A stretch of DNA of 49,108 nucleotides from positions 1-49,108 of the forward strand of contig NZ_JAFHKI010000005.1 in the NCBI RefSeq assembly GCF_016937615.1, given 5' to 3'. A program made the translations under genes and the position numbers. Every line of letters starts with the position of its first letter. The first letter of the stretch is position 1. Positions 7,350 to 18,015 of this stretch are shown piece by piece. This DNA comes from Pseudomonas lactucae (lineage in GTDB: Bacteria > Pseudomonadota > Gammaproteobacteria > Pseudomonadales > Pseudomonadaceae). The notes under the pieces were generated by a model that saw only the letters and a program-made list of their open reading frames with translations, was not told where the DNA came from and searched no databases.

Positions 7350-7907
7350 TTACATCCCTTTGACGGCGTAGATCCCATTGGCGTTGCGCCAGTAACCTTT
7401 GTAGTCCATGCCGTAACCGAAGATGTAGCGGTCAATGCACGGCAGACCGACGTAATCGGCTTTCAGGTCGGGACGGGCCTTGCGGTCGTGGTCTTTGTCG
7501 ATCAGCACGGCGGTGTGCACTTTGCGCGCACCGGCGTGTTTGCAGAAGTCGATGATCGCGCCCAGGGTGTGACCTTCGTCGAGAATGTCGTCGATGATCA
7601 GCACGTCGCGGTCGATGAACGAGACTTCCGGCTTGGCTTTCCAGAACAGGTCGCCGCCGGTGGTTTCGTTGCGATAACGCGTGGCGTGCAGGTAGGACGC
7701 TTCCAGCGGGAATTGCAGATGGGTGAGCAATTTGCCGGCGAAGATCAGGCCGCCGTTCATCACGCAGAACACCACAGGGTTGGTGTCAGCCAGTTCACGG
7801 CTGATGTGCGCGCCAACCTTGGCGATCGCCTCTTCGACTTGCGCTTCGGTGTACAGGCAGTCAGCCTCGCGCATGATTTGACGGATATGCTCGAGATCAG
7901 CGGACAT
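7350..7907 (-). CDS. hpt: Hypoxanthine-guanine phosphoribosyltransferase
   Basis: A 185-residue type I phosphoribosyltransferase that converts hypoxanthine or guanine plus PRPP to IMP or GMP in purine salvage. The PRPP-binding motif VLIIDDILDEGHTLGAI lies near residues 99-115, and the CVMNGGLIFAGKL segment binds pyrophosphate. The start at 7907 (MSADLEHIRQ) has GGAGAG upstream and matches family length; a longer reading to 7976 is not needed. It is divergent from upp, another salvage gene, and heads a unit continuing into the cupin gene. Confidence 0.93.
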   Translation of the reverse strand: MSADLEHIRQIMREADCLYTEAQVEEAIAKVGAHISRELADTNPVVFCVMNGGLIFAGKLLTHLQFPLEASYLHATRYRNETTGGDLFWKAKPEVSFIDRDVLIIDDILDEGHTLGAIIDFCKHAGARKVHTAVLIDKDHDRKARPDLKADYVGLPCIDRYIFGYGMDYKGYWRNANGIYAVKGM

Positions 7908-8071
7908 GGCGCTCTCCAAGGGGGTGCTGTGGCAAGAAAAGCGGGCGAAGGTACGCTTCTCGTGCGCTCCGAGCAAGCCTTAATGGACTAACGTACTAGA
8001 TGTCTATAGGACAACACTCTCGGATAGATTAATCTAGGCCGGTTTTTTTGCCCGCTGCCGGAGCCTTTCCC
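7908..8071. promoter_or_regulatory. Divergent hpt/upp promoter region with 12-base palindrome
   Basis: This 164-base gap separates two divergent salvage genes and must hold both promoters. A perfect palindrome, TAGATTAATCTA, lies at 8025-8036, 36 bases before the upp start codon, followed by GGCCGG and seven T. It could be an operator or overlap a -10 element. No regulator can be named from the sequence. Confidence 0.4.
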
Positions 8072-8710
8072 ATGCCCACTCGCGAGATCCGCCACCCGCT
8101 GATCCGACACAAGCTCGGCCTTATGCGCCGCGCCGATATCAGCACGAAGAACTTCCGTGAGCTTGCTCAGGAAGTCGGAGCGTTGCTCACTTACGAAGCC
8201 ACCAAGGATCTGCCCTTGGAAACCTACGATATTCAAGGCTGGGCGGGCACCGTTCAGGTCGAGAAAATCGCCGGCAAGAAGATCACCGTGGTGCCGATCC
8301 TGCGCGCCGGTATCGGCATGCTCGAAGGTGTGCTCAGCCTGATCCCGGGCGCCAAGGTCAGCGCCGTGGGCGTGGCCCGCAATGAACAAACGTTGCAAGC
8401 CCACACCTACCTGGAAAAACTGGTTCCGGAAATCGACGAGCGCCTGGCGATGATCATCGACCCGATGCTCGCCACCGGCAGCTCCATGGTCGCCACCATC
8501 GACCTGCTGAAAAAAGCCGGCTGCAAGGACATCCGCGCCATGGTGCTGGTGGCTGCGCCCGAAGGCATTGCCGCCGTCGAGAAAGCGCACCCGGACGTGC
8601 AGATCTATACCGCCTCCATCGACGAGCGCCTGAATGAACACGGCTACATCATCCCAGGCCTGGGCGATGCCGGTGACAAGATCTTCGGCACCAAGCAGAA
8701 GGACGCGTGA
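8072..8710 (+). CDS. upp: Uracil phosphoribosyltransferase
   Basis: A 212-residue enzyme forming UMP from uracil and PRPP, the key step of uracil salvage. Recognisable blocks include [19 protein letters not shown] and the PRPP-binding loop [17 protein letters not shown], then the uracil-recognising [19 protein letters not shown] segment near the C-terminus. The start at 8072 ([10 protein letters not shown]) follows GGAG; a longer reading from 8048 would add eight residues not typical of the family. Its stop codon nearly abuts the uraA start, showing a upp-uraA operon for uracil uptake and conversion. Confidence 0.96.
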   Translation: MPTREIRHPLIRHKLGLMRRADISTKNFRELAQEVGALLTYEATKDLPLETYDIQGWAGTVQVEKIAGKKITVVPILRAGIGMLEGVLSLIPGAKVSAVGVARNEQTLQAHTYLEKLVPEIDERLAMIIDPMLATGSSMVATIDLLKKAGCKDIRAMVLVAAPEGIAAVEKAHPDVQIYTASIDERLNEHGYIIPGLGDAGDKIFGTKQKDA

Positions 8711-8712
8711 GC

Positions 8713-9986
8713 ATGCAGGATGAGTTCAACGACCCGCTTTGGCGCCAGATCCTGTCTGGTGCACAGATGCTCTTCGTAGCATTTGGCGCGTTGGTGTTGA
8801 TGCCACTGATCACAGGTCTTGATCCAAACGTCGCCCTGTTCACCGCCGGCCTGGGCACGCTGTTATTCCAGGTGGTGACAGGTCGGCAAGTGCCGGTATT
8901 CCTGGCATCGAGCTTCGCCTTTATCACCCCCATCATCCTCGCCAAGGGCCAGTTCGGGCTCGCGGCAACCATGGGCGGCGTGATGGCGGCCGGTTTCGTT
9001 TATACGTTCCTGGGCCTGGCGGTGAAGATCAAGGGCACCGGTTTTATCGACCGGCTGCTTCCGCCGGTTGTGATCGGGCCGGTGATCATTTCCATCGGCC
9101 TGGCCATGGCGCCGATTGCCGCGAACATGGCGATGGGCAAGTCCGGCGACGGTGCCGAGCTGATCCATTACCAGACGGCGATGATGATCTCGATGCCTGC
9201 GCTGCTCACCACGCTGATCGTGGCGGTGTTCGGCAAAGGCATTTTCCGCCTGGTGCCGATCATCTCCGGCGTACTGGTGGGTTTTGCCATGGCGTTCTAC
9301 TTTGGCGTGGTCGACACGGCGAAGATCGCCGCCGCGCCGTGGTTCGCCCTGCCCCACTTCACCGCGCCGGAATTCAACTGGCAGGCCATCCTGTTTATCG
9401 TCCCGGTGGCACTGGCTCCGGCGATCGAACACATCGGCGGTGTGATTGCGGTGGGCAGCGTGACCGGTCGCGACTACCTGAAGAAGCCTGGCCTGCATCG
9501 CACCCTGCTGGGTGACGGTATTGCCACCACGGCAGCCGGCCTGTTCGGCGGCCCCCCGAACACCACCTACGCCGAAGTGACGGGCGCGGTCATGCTGACC
9601 AAGAACTACAACCCGAAGATCATGACCTGGGCCGCGGTGTTTGCCATCAGCCTGGCGTTTATCGGCAAGTTCGGCGCATTGCTGCAGAGCATTCCGGTAC
9701 CGGTGATGGGCGGGATTCTGTGCTTGTTGTTCGGTTCGATTGCGGCAGTGGGCATGAACACGCTGATCCGCCACAAGATCGACCTGGGCGAGGCGCGCAA
9801 TTTGGTGATTGTGTCGGTGACCCTGGTGTTCGGCATTGGCGGTGTGCTGGTCGGCACCGGCACGGCCCGGATGATTTCGGCCTCAAGGGCATTGCCCTGT
9901 GTGCGGTGGTAGCGATTGGTTTGAACCTGTTGCTGCCGGGTAATGATGGTTGGAAGAACAAGAAGCCGGATGAGCCGCTGCTTTAA
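8713..9986 (+). CDS. uraA: Uracil permease, with one-base frameshift
   Basis: A nucleobase:cation symporter of the NCS2/UraA family that imports uracil with protons. It is highly hydrophobic with about 14 transmembrane segments. The VALAPAIEHIGGVIAVG motif contains the conserved Glu for substrate binding, and GDGIATTAAGLFGGPPNTTY is another family signature. The frame breaks near 9864: upstream ends in GVLVGTGTA, and the expected DDFGLKGIALCAVVAIGLNL continues one base out of frame to the stop at 9986. Adding one G to CGGCCC gives 424 residues, a normal length. It follows upp by two bases, or overlaps it if the GTG at 8707 is the start. Confidence 0.87.
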
Positions 9987-10002
9987 TTAGCAACACAAAA
10001 CC

Positions 10003-10033
10003 AATGTGGGGGGGCTTGCTCCCTCCCACATTT
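10003..10033. repeat. REP hairpin between uraA and hisC
   Basis: An imperfect inverted repeat, ATGTGGGGGGGC and GCTCCCTCCCACAT around a CTTG core, typical of Pseudomonas REP sequences. It lies in the 61-base gap between the convergent uraA and hisC genes, where its stem-loop may also act as a transcription barrier. There is no T run of a classic terminator. Confidence 0.75.
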
Positions 10034-10047
10034 GATTTCAGCGCCTG

Positions 10048-11100
10048 TTAGAGCTCACCGAGACCATCGATCAGCGCCTGGTTCTGCTCCGGCGTACCGA
10101 TGCTGATCCGCAGGAACTGGGCAATCCGCTCCTGCTTGAAGTGACGCACGATCACACCCTGCTCACGCAGCTTGGCGGCCAACCCGGCAGCATCATGTTG
10201 TGGGTGGCGGGCAAAGATGAAGTTGGCCGCCGAAGGCAGCACCTCAAAACCTTTGGCTTCCAACTGCGCGACCAGCGTGTTGCGACTGTCGATCACCTTC
10301 TGGCAGGTCTTCTCGAAATACTCTCGATCGTCGAACGCGGCCGACGCGCCGGCAATCGCCAGGCGATCCAGGGGGTAGGAGTTGAAGCTGTTCTTGACTC
10401 GTTCCAGCGCCTCGATCAGGTCCGGATGGCCCACGGCCAGGCCCACACGCAAACCGGCCAGTGAGCGCGACTTGGACAGGGTCTGGGTGACCAGCAGGTT
10501 CGGGTAACGGTCCACCAGGCTGATGGCGGTTTCACCGCCGAAGTCGATGTAGGCCTCATCCACCACCACCACGGAGTCCGGGCTGGCCTTGACGATCTGC
10601 TCCACCGCGTCCAGCGCCAGCACGCAGCCGGTCGGCGCGTTCGGGTTGGGGAAGATGACCCCGCCATTGGGCCTGGCGTAGTCAGCCACACGGATCTGGA
10701 ACTGTTCGTCCAGCGGCACCGGCTCGGACTCAATGCCGTAGAGGCCGCAGTACACCGGATAGAAGCTGTAGCTGATGTCCGGGAACAGCAGCGGCCGGTC
10801 GTGCTGGAACAGACCGTGGAAGATATGCGCCAGTACCTCGTCGGAACCGTTGCCAAGGAACACCTTGGCGGCGTCGATGCCGTAATACCTGGCCACGGCC
10901 TGCTTGAGCAGGTCGCTGTTGGGGTCCGGGTACAGGCGCAGGTTGTCGTTCAACTCGGCCTGCATCGCGGCCAGCGCCTTCGGTGAAGGGCCGTAGGGGT
11001 TTTCATTGGTGTTGAGCTTGACCAGCTTGGTCAGCTTCGGCTGTTCGCCGGGCACGTAAGGCACCAGGTCCTTGACGAAGGGGCTCCAGAATTTGCTCAT
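10048..11100 (-). CDS. hisC: Histidinol-phosphate aminotransferase
   Basis: A 350-residue PLP-dependent class I/II aminotransferase that converts imidazole acetol phosphate and glutamate to histidinol phosphate. The fold's landmarks are present: NENPYGPSP near residue 33, NPNAPTG near 152, DEAYIDF near 181, and the cofactor lysine in [16 protein letters not shown] (Lys210). The start at 11100 ([10 protein letters not shown]) is preferred to an upstream one at 11124, which adds residues out of hisD. It begins one base after the hisD stop codon, so hisD and hisC are co-translated. A REP hairpin follows. Confidence 0.95.
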   Translation of the reverse strand: MSKFWSPFVKDLVPYVPGEQPKLTKLVKLNTNENPYGPSPKALAAMQAELNDNLRLYPDPNSDLLKQAVARYYGIDAAKVFLGNGSDEVLAHIFHGLFQHDRPLLFPDISYSFYPVYCGLYGIESEPVPLDEQFQIRVADYARPNGGVIFPNPNAPTGCVLALDAVEQIVKASPDSVVVVDEAYIDFGGETAISLVDRYPNLLVTQTLSKSRSLAGLRVGLAVGHPDLIEALERVKNSFNSYPLDRLAIAGASAAFDDREYFEKTCQKVIDSRNTLVAQLEAKGFEVLPSAANFIFARHPQHDAAGLAAKLREQGVIVRHFKQERIAQFLRISIGTPEQNQALIDGLGEL

Positions 11101-11101
11101 C

Positions 11102-12426
11102 TCAATTACCTTTCTTGTCGTCAAGGATGCGGTATTCCGCGCTGCGGGCGTGGGCGCTCAGGGATTCGCCGCGGGCCAGCACCGAGGCGGTCTTGCCCAG
11201 CTCGGAAGCGCCTTGTGGCGAGCAGAAGATGATCGATGAACGCTTCTGGAAGTCATACACCCCCAGCGGCGACGAGAAGCGCGCAGTGCCGGAGGTGGGC
11301 AACACGTGGTTGGGGCCTGCGCAGTAGTCGCCCAGGGCTTCGCTGGTGTGGCGCCCCATGAAGATCGCACCGGCGTGACGAATCGACGGCAGCCAGGCTT
11401 GTGGGTCGGCCACGGACAATTCCAGGTGCTCCGGCGCGATGCGGTTGGCCACTTCGATGGCCTGCTCCATGTCGCTCACCAGGATCAATGCACCACGGCC
11501 ATTGATCGATTTCTCGATGATCTCGGCGCGATCCATGGTCGGCAGCAGCTTCTCGATGCTGGCGGCGACCTTGTCGAGGAATTCGGCATCCGGGCTGACC
11601 AGGATCGCCTGGGCGTCTTCGTCGTGCTCGGCCTGGGAGAACAGGTCCATGGCGATCCAGTCCGGGTCGGTCTGGCCGTCGCAGACCACGAGGATTTCCG
11701 AGGGGCCGGCGATCATGTCGATGCCGACCTGGCCGAACACGTGGCGTTTGGCGGTGGCCACATAGATGTTTCCGGGACCCACCACCTTGTCGACCTTCGG
11801 CACGCTCTCGGTGCCATAGGCCAGCGCTGCGACGGCTTGAGCACCGCCGATGGTGAACACGCGATCGACACCGGCGATGCAGGCCGCCGCCAGCACCAGT
11901 TCGTTGATTTCACCGCGCGGGGTCGGCACCACCATGACCACTTCGATCACGCCCGCCACTTTGGCCGGGATCGCATTCATCAGCACGGACGACGGATACG
12001 ACGCCTTGCCGCCCGGTACGTAGAGGCCGGCGCGGTCCAGCGGCGTAACCTTCTGGCCCAGCACGGTGCCGTCGGCCTCGGTGTAACTCCAGGAATCCTG
12101 TTTCTGTTTTTCGTGGTAGCTTCGCACGCGCGCCGCCGCGACTTCCAGGGCTTCGCGCTGCGGCGCGGTAATGCGCGTGAGGGCCAGTTCCAGGCGTTCG
12201 CGAGGCAGGATCAGGTCGGCCATGGACTTGACGTCCAGACCATCGAACTGGCGGGTGAAATCCACCAGCGCCGCGTCACCGCGCTCGCGCACGGCCTTGA
12301 TGATGTCGAGTACGCGCTGATTGACCGAGTCGTCGGACACGCTTTCCCAGCTCAGCAGATGATCCAGATGATGGGCGAAATCCGGGTCGCAGCGTTGAGT
12401 CGGGCAATTGCAGTGGACGTGGTCAT
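11102..12426 (-). CDS. hisD: Histidinol dehydrogenase, with one-base frameshift
   Basis: A zinc enzyme that oxidises histidinol to histidine in two NAD-dependent steps. The uninterrupted part runs from 12340 ([17 protein letters not shown]) to the end and holds the zinc ligands in SQAEHDEDA and the [10 protein letters not shown] segment. The conserved N-terminus starts at 12426 ([13 protein letters not shown]) but runs out of frame near 12388. Adding one base there gives [18 protein letters not shown] and a 441-residue protein, the usual Pseudomonas length, so the gene is probably intact. It follows hisG across a terminator-like hairpin and runs directly into hisC. Confidence 0.9.
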
Positions 12427-12450
12427 AGCGAGGGCCTCAATAGAATTGGC

Positions 12451-12500
12451 AAAAACTCAGGCGCCCTAAACTAGCAGTCGTTTCCGCTTGGGCACCTGAG
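12451..12500 (-). terminator. Terminator-like hairpin between hisG and hisD
   Basis: On the minus strand, CTCAGGTGCCC (12500-12490) pairs with GGGCGCCTGAG (12466-12456) in an 11-base stem with one mismatch (a G-U pair in RNA), then five T. The loop is long, 23 bases. It would stop or reduce transcription from hisG into hisD, so hisDC may have its own promoter or depend on read-through. Confidence 0.6.
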
Positions 12501-12554
12501 AATTCTGGCTATGAGGCGGATAGACGGGCGCAGCTTTTCAGCTACGCAGGTAGG

Positions 12555-13190
12555 TCAACCGCGGTGTCGAGACTCCACTGCGGTGCGCAGGGTGTCGATC
12601 AACGCCTGGATACGGGCGTGCTGCATCTTCATCGACGCCTTGTTGACGATCAGGCGGGAGCTGATGTCTGCGATGAAGTCCTGGGGTTCGAGGCCATTGG
12701 CACGCAAGGTGTTGCCGGTGTCGACCACGTCGATGATCTTGTCGGCCAGGCCGATCAGCGGCGCCAGCTCCATCGAGCCATACAGCTTGATGATGTCGAC
12801 CTGACGACCTTGTTCGGCGTAGTAGCGCTTGGCGACATTGACGAACTTGGTGGCTACGCGCAGGCGGCCCTTGGGCTCGACATCACCGACACGGCCGGCA
12901 GTCATCAGCTTGCACAATGCGATACGCAGGTCCAGAGGCTCGTACAGGCCCTGGCCACCATATTCCATCAGCACGTCTTTACCGGCGACGCCCAGGTCGG
13001 CCGCGCCATGTTCAACGTAGGTCGGCACGTCGGTAGCCCGCACGATCAGCAGACGAACGTCGTCCTGGGTCGTGGGGATGATCAGCTTGCGGCTCTTGTC
13101 CGGATTCTCGGTCGGCACGATGCCCGCTTCAGCCAGAAGCGGCAAAGTGTCGTCAAGGATGCGGCCCTTGGACAGTGCGATGGTCAACAT
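12555..13190 (-). CDS. hisG: ATP phosphoribosyltransferase, short form
   Basis: A 211-residue enzyme that joins ATP and PRPP in the first step of histidine synthesis. It is the short form, which lacks the C-terminal regulatory domain and in known cases needs HisZ; no hisZ lies in this window. Motifs include [19 protein letters not shown] at the start, [18 protein letters not shown], and the PRPP-binding [14 protein letters not shown]. The ATG at 13190 gives the standard start; a TTG at 13202 preceded by AAGGA would add four residues. It lies downstream of murA on the same strand and ends before the hairpin at 12451-12500. Confidence 0.94.
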   Translation of the reverse strand: MLTIALSKGRILDDTLPLLAEAGIVPTENPDKSRKLIIPTTQDDVRLLIVRATDVPTYVEHGAADLGVAGKDVLMEYGGQGLYEPLDLRIALCKLMTAGRVGDVEPKGRLRVATKFVNVAKRYYAEQGRQVDIIKLYGSMELAPLIGLADKIIDVVDTGNTLRANGLEPQDFIADISSRLIVNKASMKMQHARIQALIDTLRTAVESRHRG

Positions 13191-13299
13191 GGGAAACGTC
13201 AATCCTTCATCAGGCTATTGCGGTCCGGTCACAAACGGCGCCAGACACAGATCGAGGCCATGACAGCCTCGATTTGAAACGAACTCGTAAACAACAAAC

Positions 13300-13329
13300 T
13301 GTGGCGAGGGAGCTTGCTCCCTTGCCACA
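13300..13329. repeat. REP hairpin between murA and hisG
   Basis: TGTGGCGAGGGAGC and GCTCCCTTGCCACA form a nearly perfect stem around TT. This is a common P. fluorescens-group REP. It lies 9 bases after the murA stop codon, in the 148-base gap ahead of hisG, and may set differential expression of the two genes by stabilising or terminating the murA transcript. Confidence 0.78.
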
Positions 13330-13338
13330 ATCCCGAGA

Positions 13339-14866
<1,528 letters not shown>

Positions 14867-14912
14867 GCTCAACCTCTATCGGCGCCCAGTGCGCGCGGGT
14901 CGCACATCATAC

Positions 14913-14964
14913 AAAAAAGCCCCGCGCCTGCGAACCCCGCATAACAGGACTCTGACGGGGGGCT
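14913..14964 (-). terminator. Possible terminator after mlaB
   Basis: Read on the minus strand, AGCCCC (14964-14959) can pair with GGGGCT (14923-14918), followed by six T, with internal GC-rich segments that may extend the structure. It lies in the gap between the mlaB stop codon and the ibaG start. If it works, it splits mlaFEDCB from ibaG-murA. Confidence 0.45.
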
Positions 14965-14980
14965 AGCTTGAAAGTGTGTA

Positions 14981-15286
14981 TTAAGGATGTGCCAACAGCT
15001 CGGTCAGACCGGAAACCTCGGCGATTTCGCGCATGTCTTCGGGCAACGCACGGATGCTGACCGTTTTTTTGGCCGCATCGGCATCGCGCATGAAGCACAA
15101 CAGCAACGACAAACCGACACTGCTGGACTTGGTCACCGCCGAGCAATCGACCACCAGCGCCGGAGCGCTGCTGGCCTTGATCAGCGCCTGGCCCTGCTTG
15201 CGCAGGTCCGGCCCGGTGCGGTAATCCAGCACGCCGCTGAGGAACAGCTCACCGGCTTCGCCAAGACGAACAGCCGACTCGGTCAT
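14981..15286 (-). CDS. mlaB: STAS-domain protein of the Mla lipid transporter
   Basis: A 101-residue STAS-domain protein that binds MlaF in the cytoplasm and stabilises the MlaFEDB ABC complex. The STAS core GELFLSGVLDYRTGPDLRKQ is followed by LVVDCSAVTKSSSVGLSLLL, where a Ser-rich loop starts the conserved helix; E. coli MlaB has a Thr at the equivalent place. The start at 15286 overlaps the mlaC stop codon by four bases, showing translational coupling at the end of the mla operon. Confidence 0.9.
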   Translation of the reverse strand: MTESAVRLGEAGELFLSGVLDYRTGPDLRKQGQALIKASSAPALVVDCSAVTKSSSVGLSLLLCFMRDADAAKKTVSIRALPEDMREIAEVSGLTELLAHP

Positions 15287-15930
15287 TGCACGGTCTTCCC
15301 AGCTTCTTTATCGGAAGTTTCCTTGGCCTTGGCGACTTCACCGGCCCAACCATTGATAGTCTTGTCCAGGTCATTGCCATTGCGCTGCATGGCGTCGGCG
15401 AACTGGTCACGGAACAGCTTGCCGATGTTGATGCCGTTGATGATCACGTTACGCAGCTTCCACTCGCCGTTGACCTTTTCCAGCGTGTACTGCACAGGGT
15501 AGACGGCGCCGTTATTGCCTTTGACGCTCATGTTCACACTGGTGCGATCGCCTGACTCATCCCCGGCTGGAGCGACGGTGATGCCCTGGTTGTTGTACTC
15601 AAGCAGCGCGTTGCCGTAGAACTGGAACAGGCCTTTCTTGAAGTTTTCCTGGAAGGTCTGCATCTGGGCAGGTGTTGCCTTGCGCGAATACTTGACCGTC
15701 ATGATGCTACGGGAAATGCCTTCAGCATCGACGACAGGGCCAACAATGGTGTTGAGCGCATCGTAGAACTTGCTTGGGTCTTGTTTGTACTGCTCTTTAT
15801 TGGCAGTCAGGTCAGCCAGCATCTTGTTGGTCGTGTCCTGCACCAGCTCGTGCGCTGAGCCGGCCGCGTTCGCCATCAGCGGCAACGCTGCAAGCAGTAC
15901 CAGAAGGCCACGTCGCAAGGTAGAGATCAT
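15283..15930 (-). CDS. mlaC: Periplasmic phospholipid-binding protein MlaC
   Basis: A 215-residue periplasmic protein that shuttles phospholipid between the outer membrane MlaA complex and the inner membrane MlaFEDB complex. The start at 15930 (MISTLRRGLLVLLAALPLMA) gives a signal peptide ending ANA-A, with GAGGA well spaced upstream. Another ATG at 15945 overlaps the mlaD stop codon, but the internal start is better supported. The mature protein matches the Tol-Tol-Ttg2 fold, with the VVDAEGISRSIM and WKLRNVIINGINIGKLFRDQ regions typical of MlaC. Confidence 0.93.
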   Translation of the reverse strand: MISTLRRGLLVLLAALPLMANAAGSAHELVQDTTNKMLADLTANKEQYKQDPSKFYDALNTIVGPVVDAEGISRSIMTVKYSRKATPAQMQTFQENFKKGLFQFYGNALLEYNNQGITVAPAGDESGDRTSVNMSVKGNNGAVYPVQYTLEKVNGEWKLRNVIINGINIGKLFRDQFADAMQRNGNDLDKTINGWAGEVAKAKETSDKEAGKTVQ

Positions 15931-15941
15931 GTACAGATTCC

Positions 15942-16409
15942 TCATTTGGCGTCTTTATTGACCGTATTGAGCAGGAATTTACCGATCAGGTCTTCAAGCA
16001 CCAGCGACGACTGCGTGTCGTGGATGGTCGAGCCATCCTTGAGCAGGGCTGTTTCCCCGCCCACGCTGACACCGATGTATTTCTCGCCCAGCAAACCCGC
16101 TGTGAGGATAGATGCAGTGGAGTCAGTCGGCAGATTATCGACCTTCTTGTCCAGTTGCATCGTCACTCGCCCGGTAAAGCTGTCGCGGTCCAGATCGATT
16201 GCCGTGACCTTGCCGATGGTCACACCAGCCATGGTCACTTTAGCTCTGACAGTCAAACCGGCGATATTGTCGAAGTACGCGTAAAGTTTATAAGTATCGG
16301 CGGTGGGGCTGGCCGAAAGGCCGCTGACCCGCAGGGCCAGCAACAGTAAAGCCAGGATGCCAGCCAGCAAGAAAAGGCCGACACCGATTTCCACAGTGCG
16401 GTTTTGCAT
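15942..16409 (-). CDS. mlaD: Mla substrate-binding subunit with MCE domain
   Basis: A 155-residue inner-membrane protein with one N-terminal transmembrane helix (about residues 8-28) and one periplasmic MCE domain (about 40-120). Known MlaD forms a hexameric ring that passes phospholipid between MlaC and the MlaE channel. GVTIGKVTAIDLD and ASILTAGLLGEKYIGVSVGG are the conserved MCE strands, the second containing the pore-lining leucines. The start at 16409 shares its first base with the last base of the mlaE stop codon, so the two are tightly coupled. Confidence 0.95.
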   Translation of the reverse strand: MQNRTVEIGVGLFLLAGILALLLLALRVSGLSASPTADTYKLYAYFDNIAGLTVRAKVTMAGVTIGKVTAIDLDRDSFTGRVTMQLDKKVDNLPTDSTASILTAGLLGEKYIGVSVGGETALLKDGSTIHDTQSSLVLEDLIGKFLLNTVNKDAK

Positions 16410-17206
16410 CAGAAATCTCCAAACATCAAGGCGGTCAAAATGAAGTCAAGGCCCAGTACAGCCAGCGAGGCGTACACAACGGTCTTGGTGGTGGCACGAC
16501 TGATCCCTTCTGAGGTGGGCTCACAGTCGTAGCCTTGGAATACGGCGATCCAGGTCACTACAAAGGCGAAGACGATGCTCTTTATGATGCCGTTGAGCAC
16601 GTCGCCGCTGAAGGTCACGCTGTTCTGCATGTTGCCCCAGTAAGAGCCGTCATAGACGCCCAGCCAGTCTACCGCCACCCACGAGCCGCCCCAGATTCCC
16701 ACCACGCTGAAGATCATCGCCAGCAGTGGCAGGGAAATGAAGCCGGCCCACAGGCGCGGGGCAACAATGTACTTGAGCGGGTCCACGCCAATCATTTCGA
16801 GGCTGGACAACTGCTCGGTGGACTTCATGTTGCCGATTTCGGCGGTCAACGCCGAACCGGCGCGGCCCGCAAACAACAATGCGGTGACCACCGGCCCCAG
16901 CTCACGCAACAGCGTCAGGGCGACCATCTGCCCAACGGCCTGTTCCGAACCGTAGCCGGAAAGGATATTGAAGCCCTGCAATGCCAGCACCATGCCGATG
17001 AAAATCCCGGAAACCACGATGATCACCAGGGACATTACACCGACCGAATGCAGCTGCTTGATCAACAAGCCAAACCCGCCCCCAATGCCTCCGCGGCCGA
17101 GCAAGGCGTGAAACAGGAAAATCGTCGAACGGCCCAGTACTTCGACCATGTCGATGCCGGAGCGACCGAAAAGGCGAACCTTTTCGATGAGAGATGTCTT
17201 GCGCAT
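16409..17206 (-). CDS. mlaE: Mla ABC transporter permease
   Basis: A 265-residue integral membrane permease of the MlaFEDB phospholipid transporter. It shows the family's long hydrophobic helices (for example SVGVMSLVIIVVSGIFIGMV) and the central signature ELGPVVTALLFAGRAGSALTAEIGNMKSTEQ, which includes the coupling helix that meets MlaF. The start at 17206 overlaps the mlaF stop codon by one base. In known systems it moves phospholipids for outer membrane asymmetry; Pseudomonas homologues were first described as toluene tolerance (Ttg2) proteins. Confidence 0.95.
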   Translation of the reverse strand: MRKTSLIEKVRLFGRSGIDMVEVLGRSTIFLFHALLGRGGIGGGFGLLIKQLHSVGVMSLVIIVVSGIFIGMVLALQGFNILSGYGSEQAVGQMVALTLLRELGPVVTALLFAGRAGSALTAEIGNMKSTEQLSSLEMIGVDPLKYIVAPRLWAGFISLPLLAMIFSVVGIWGGSWVAVDWLGVYDGSYWGNMQNSVTFSGDVLNGIIKSIVFAFVVTWIAVFQGYDCEPTSEGISRATTKTVVYASLAVLGLDFILTALMFGDF

Positions 17207-18015
17207 CAGCGCTTCCCCAGAAGATCTGAGCGGTAATCCGCTGCCGGAAAGTGAAAAGGCACAGGGCCATCAGGATCGCCGGTCATGAATTGGCGAATAC
17301 GCGGGTTGTCGGCGTTCATCAGTTCTTCAGGCGTGCCCTGCCCCAGCACCTGGCCATCGCCCACTACATAGAGGTAGTCGGCAATGCTCGCGGTTTCCGC
17401 CAGGTCATGGGACACCACGATGCTGGTAATGCCCAACGCATCGTTGAGCAGCCGGATCAAGCGCACCAGCACGCCCATGGCGATCGGGTCCTGGCCGACG
17501 AAGGGTTCGTCGTACATGAGGATCTGCGGGTCGAGGGCAATGGCCCGCGCCAGGGCCACACGGCGCTTCATGCCGCCGGACAGCTCGTCAGGCATCAGGT
17601 CGATGGCACCGCGAAGGCCCACGGCCTGGAGTTTCAGCAACACAATGTCACGAATCATTTCATCGGACAGCTGGGTGTGCACCCGCAGCGGAAACGCCAC
17701 GTTCTCGAAGACATCGAGGTCGGTGAACAACGCACCGCTCTGGAACAGGACACCCATATGCTTGCGCGCATCGAACAGATCGCTGCGCGACAGCGTCGGC
17801 AGGTTCTGACCGTTGACCCACACTTCGCCGGCACTGGGGCGCAGTTGCATGCCCATCAGGCGCAACAGCGTAGTCTTGCCGCAGCCGGACGGCCCCATGA
17901 TGCCCGTTACCTTGCCGCGGGGAATGCGAATATCGACATTATTGAAGATGCTGCGCGTCCCGCGCTTGAAGGTCAGTCCCTTCAGCTCGACCGCGTAGGC
18001 GTTATCGGCACTCAT
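17206..18015 (-). CDS. mlaF: Mla ABC transporter ATPase
   Basis: A 269-residue cytoplasmic ATPase powering MlaFEDB. Walker A is GPSGCGKTT (residues 41-49), the ABC signature is LSGGMKRR (145-152), and Walker B ends in YDE (Asp169-Glu170). The C-terminal tail is long, as in MlaF proteins that bind MlaB. AAGGAG lies upstream of the ATG at 18015. It is the first gene of mlaFEDCB and is divergent from kdsD across a 311-base region. Confidence 0.95.
   Translation of the reverse strand: MSADNAYAVELKGLTFKRGTRSIFNNVDIRIPRGKVTGIMGPSGCGKTTLLRLMGMQLRPSAGEVWVNGQNLPTLSRSDLFDARKHMGVLFQSGALFTDLDVFENVAFPLRVHTQLSDEMIRDIVLLKLQAVGLRGAIDLMPDELSGGMKRRVALARAIALDPQILMYDEPFVGQDPIAMGVLVRLIRLLNDALGITSIVVSHDLAETASIADYLYVVGDGQVLGQGTPEELMNADNPRIRQFMTGDPDGPVPFHFPAADYRSDLLGKR

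Noticed and set aside
10003..10033. Classic terminator between uraA and hisC
   Set aside because: The hairpin has the REP core and lacks a T run, so it is listed as a repeat.
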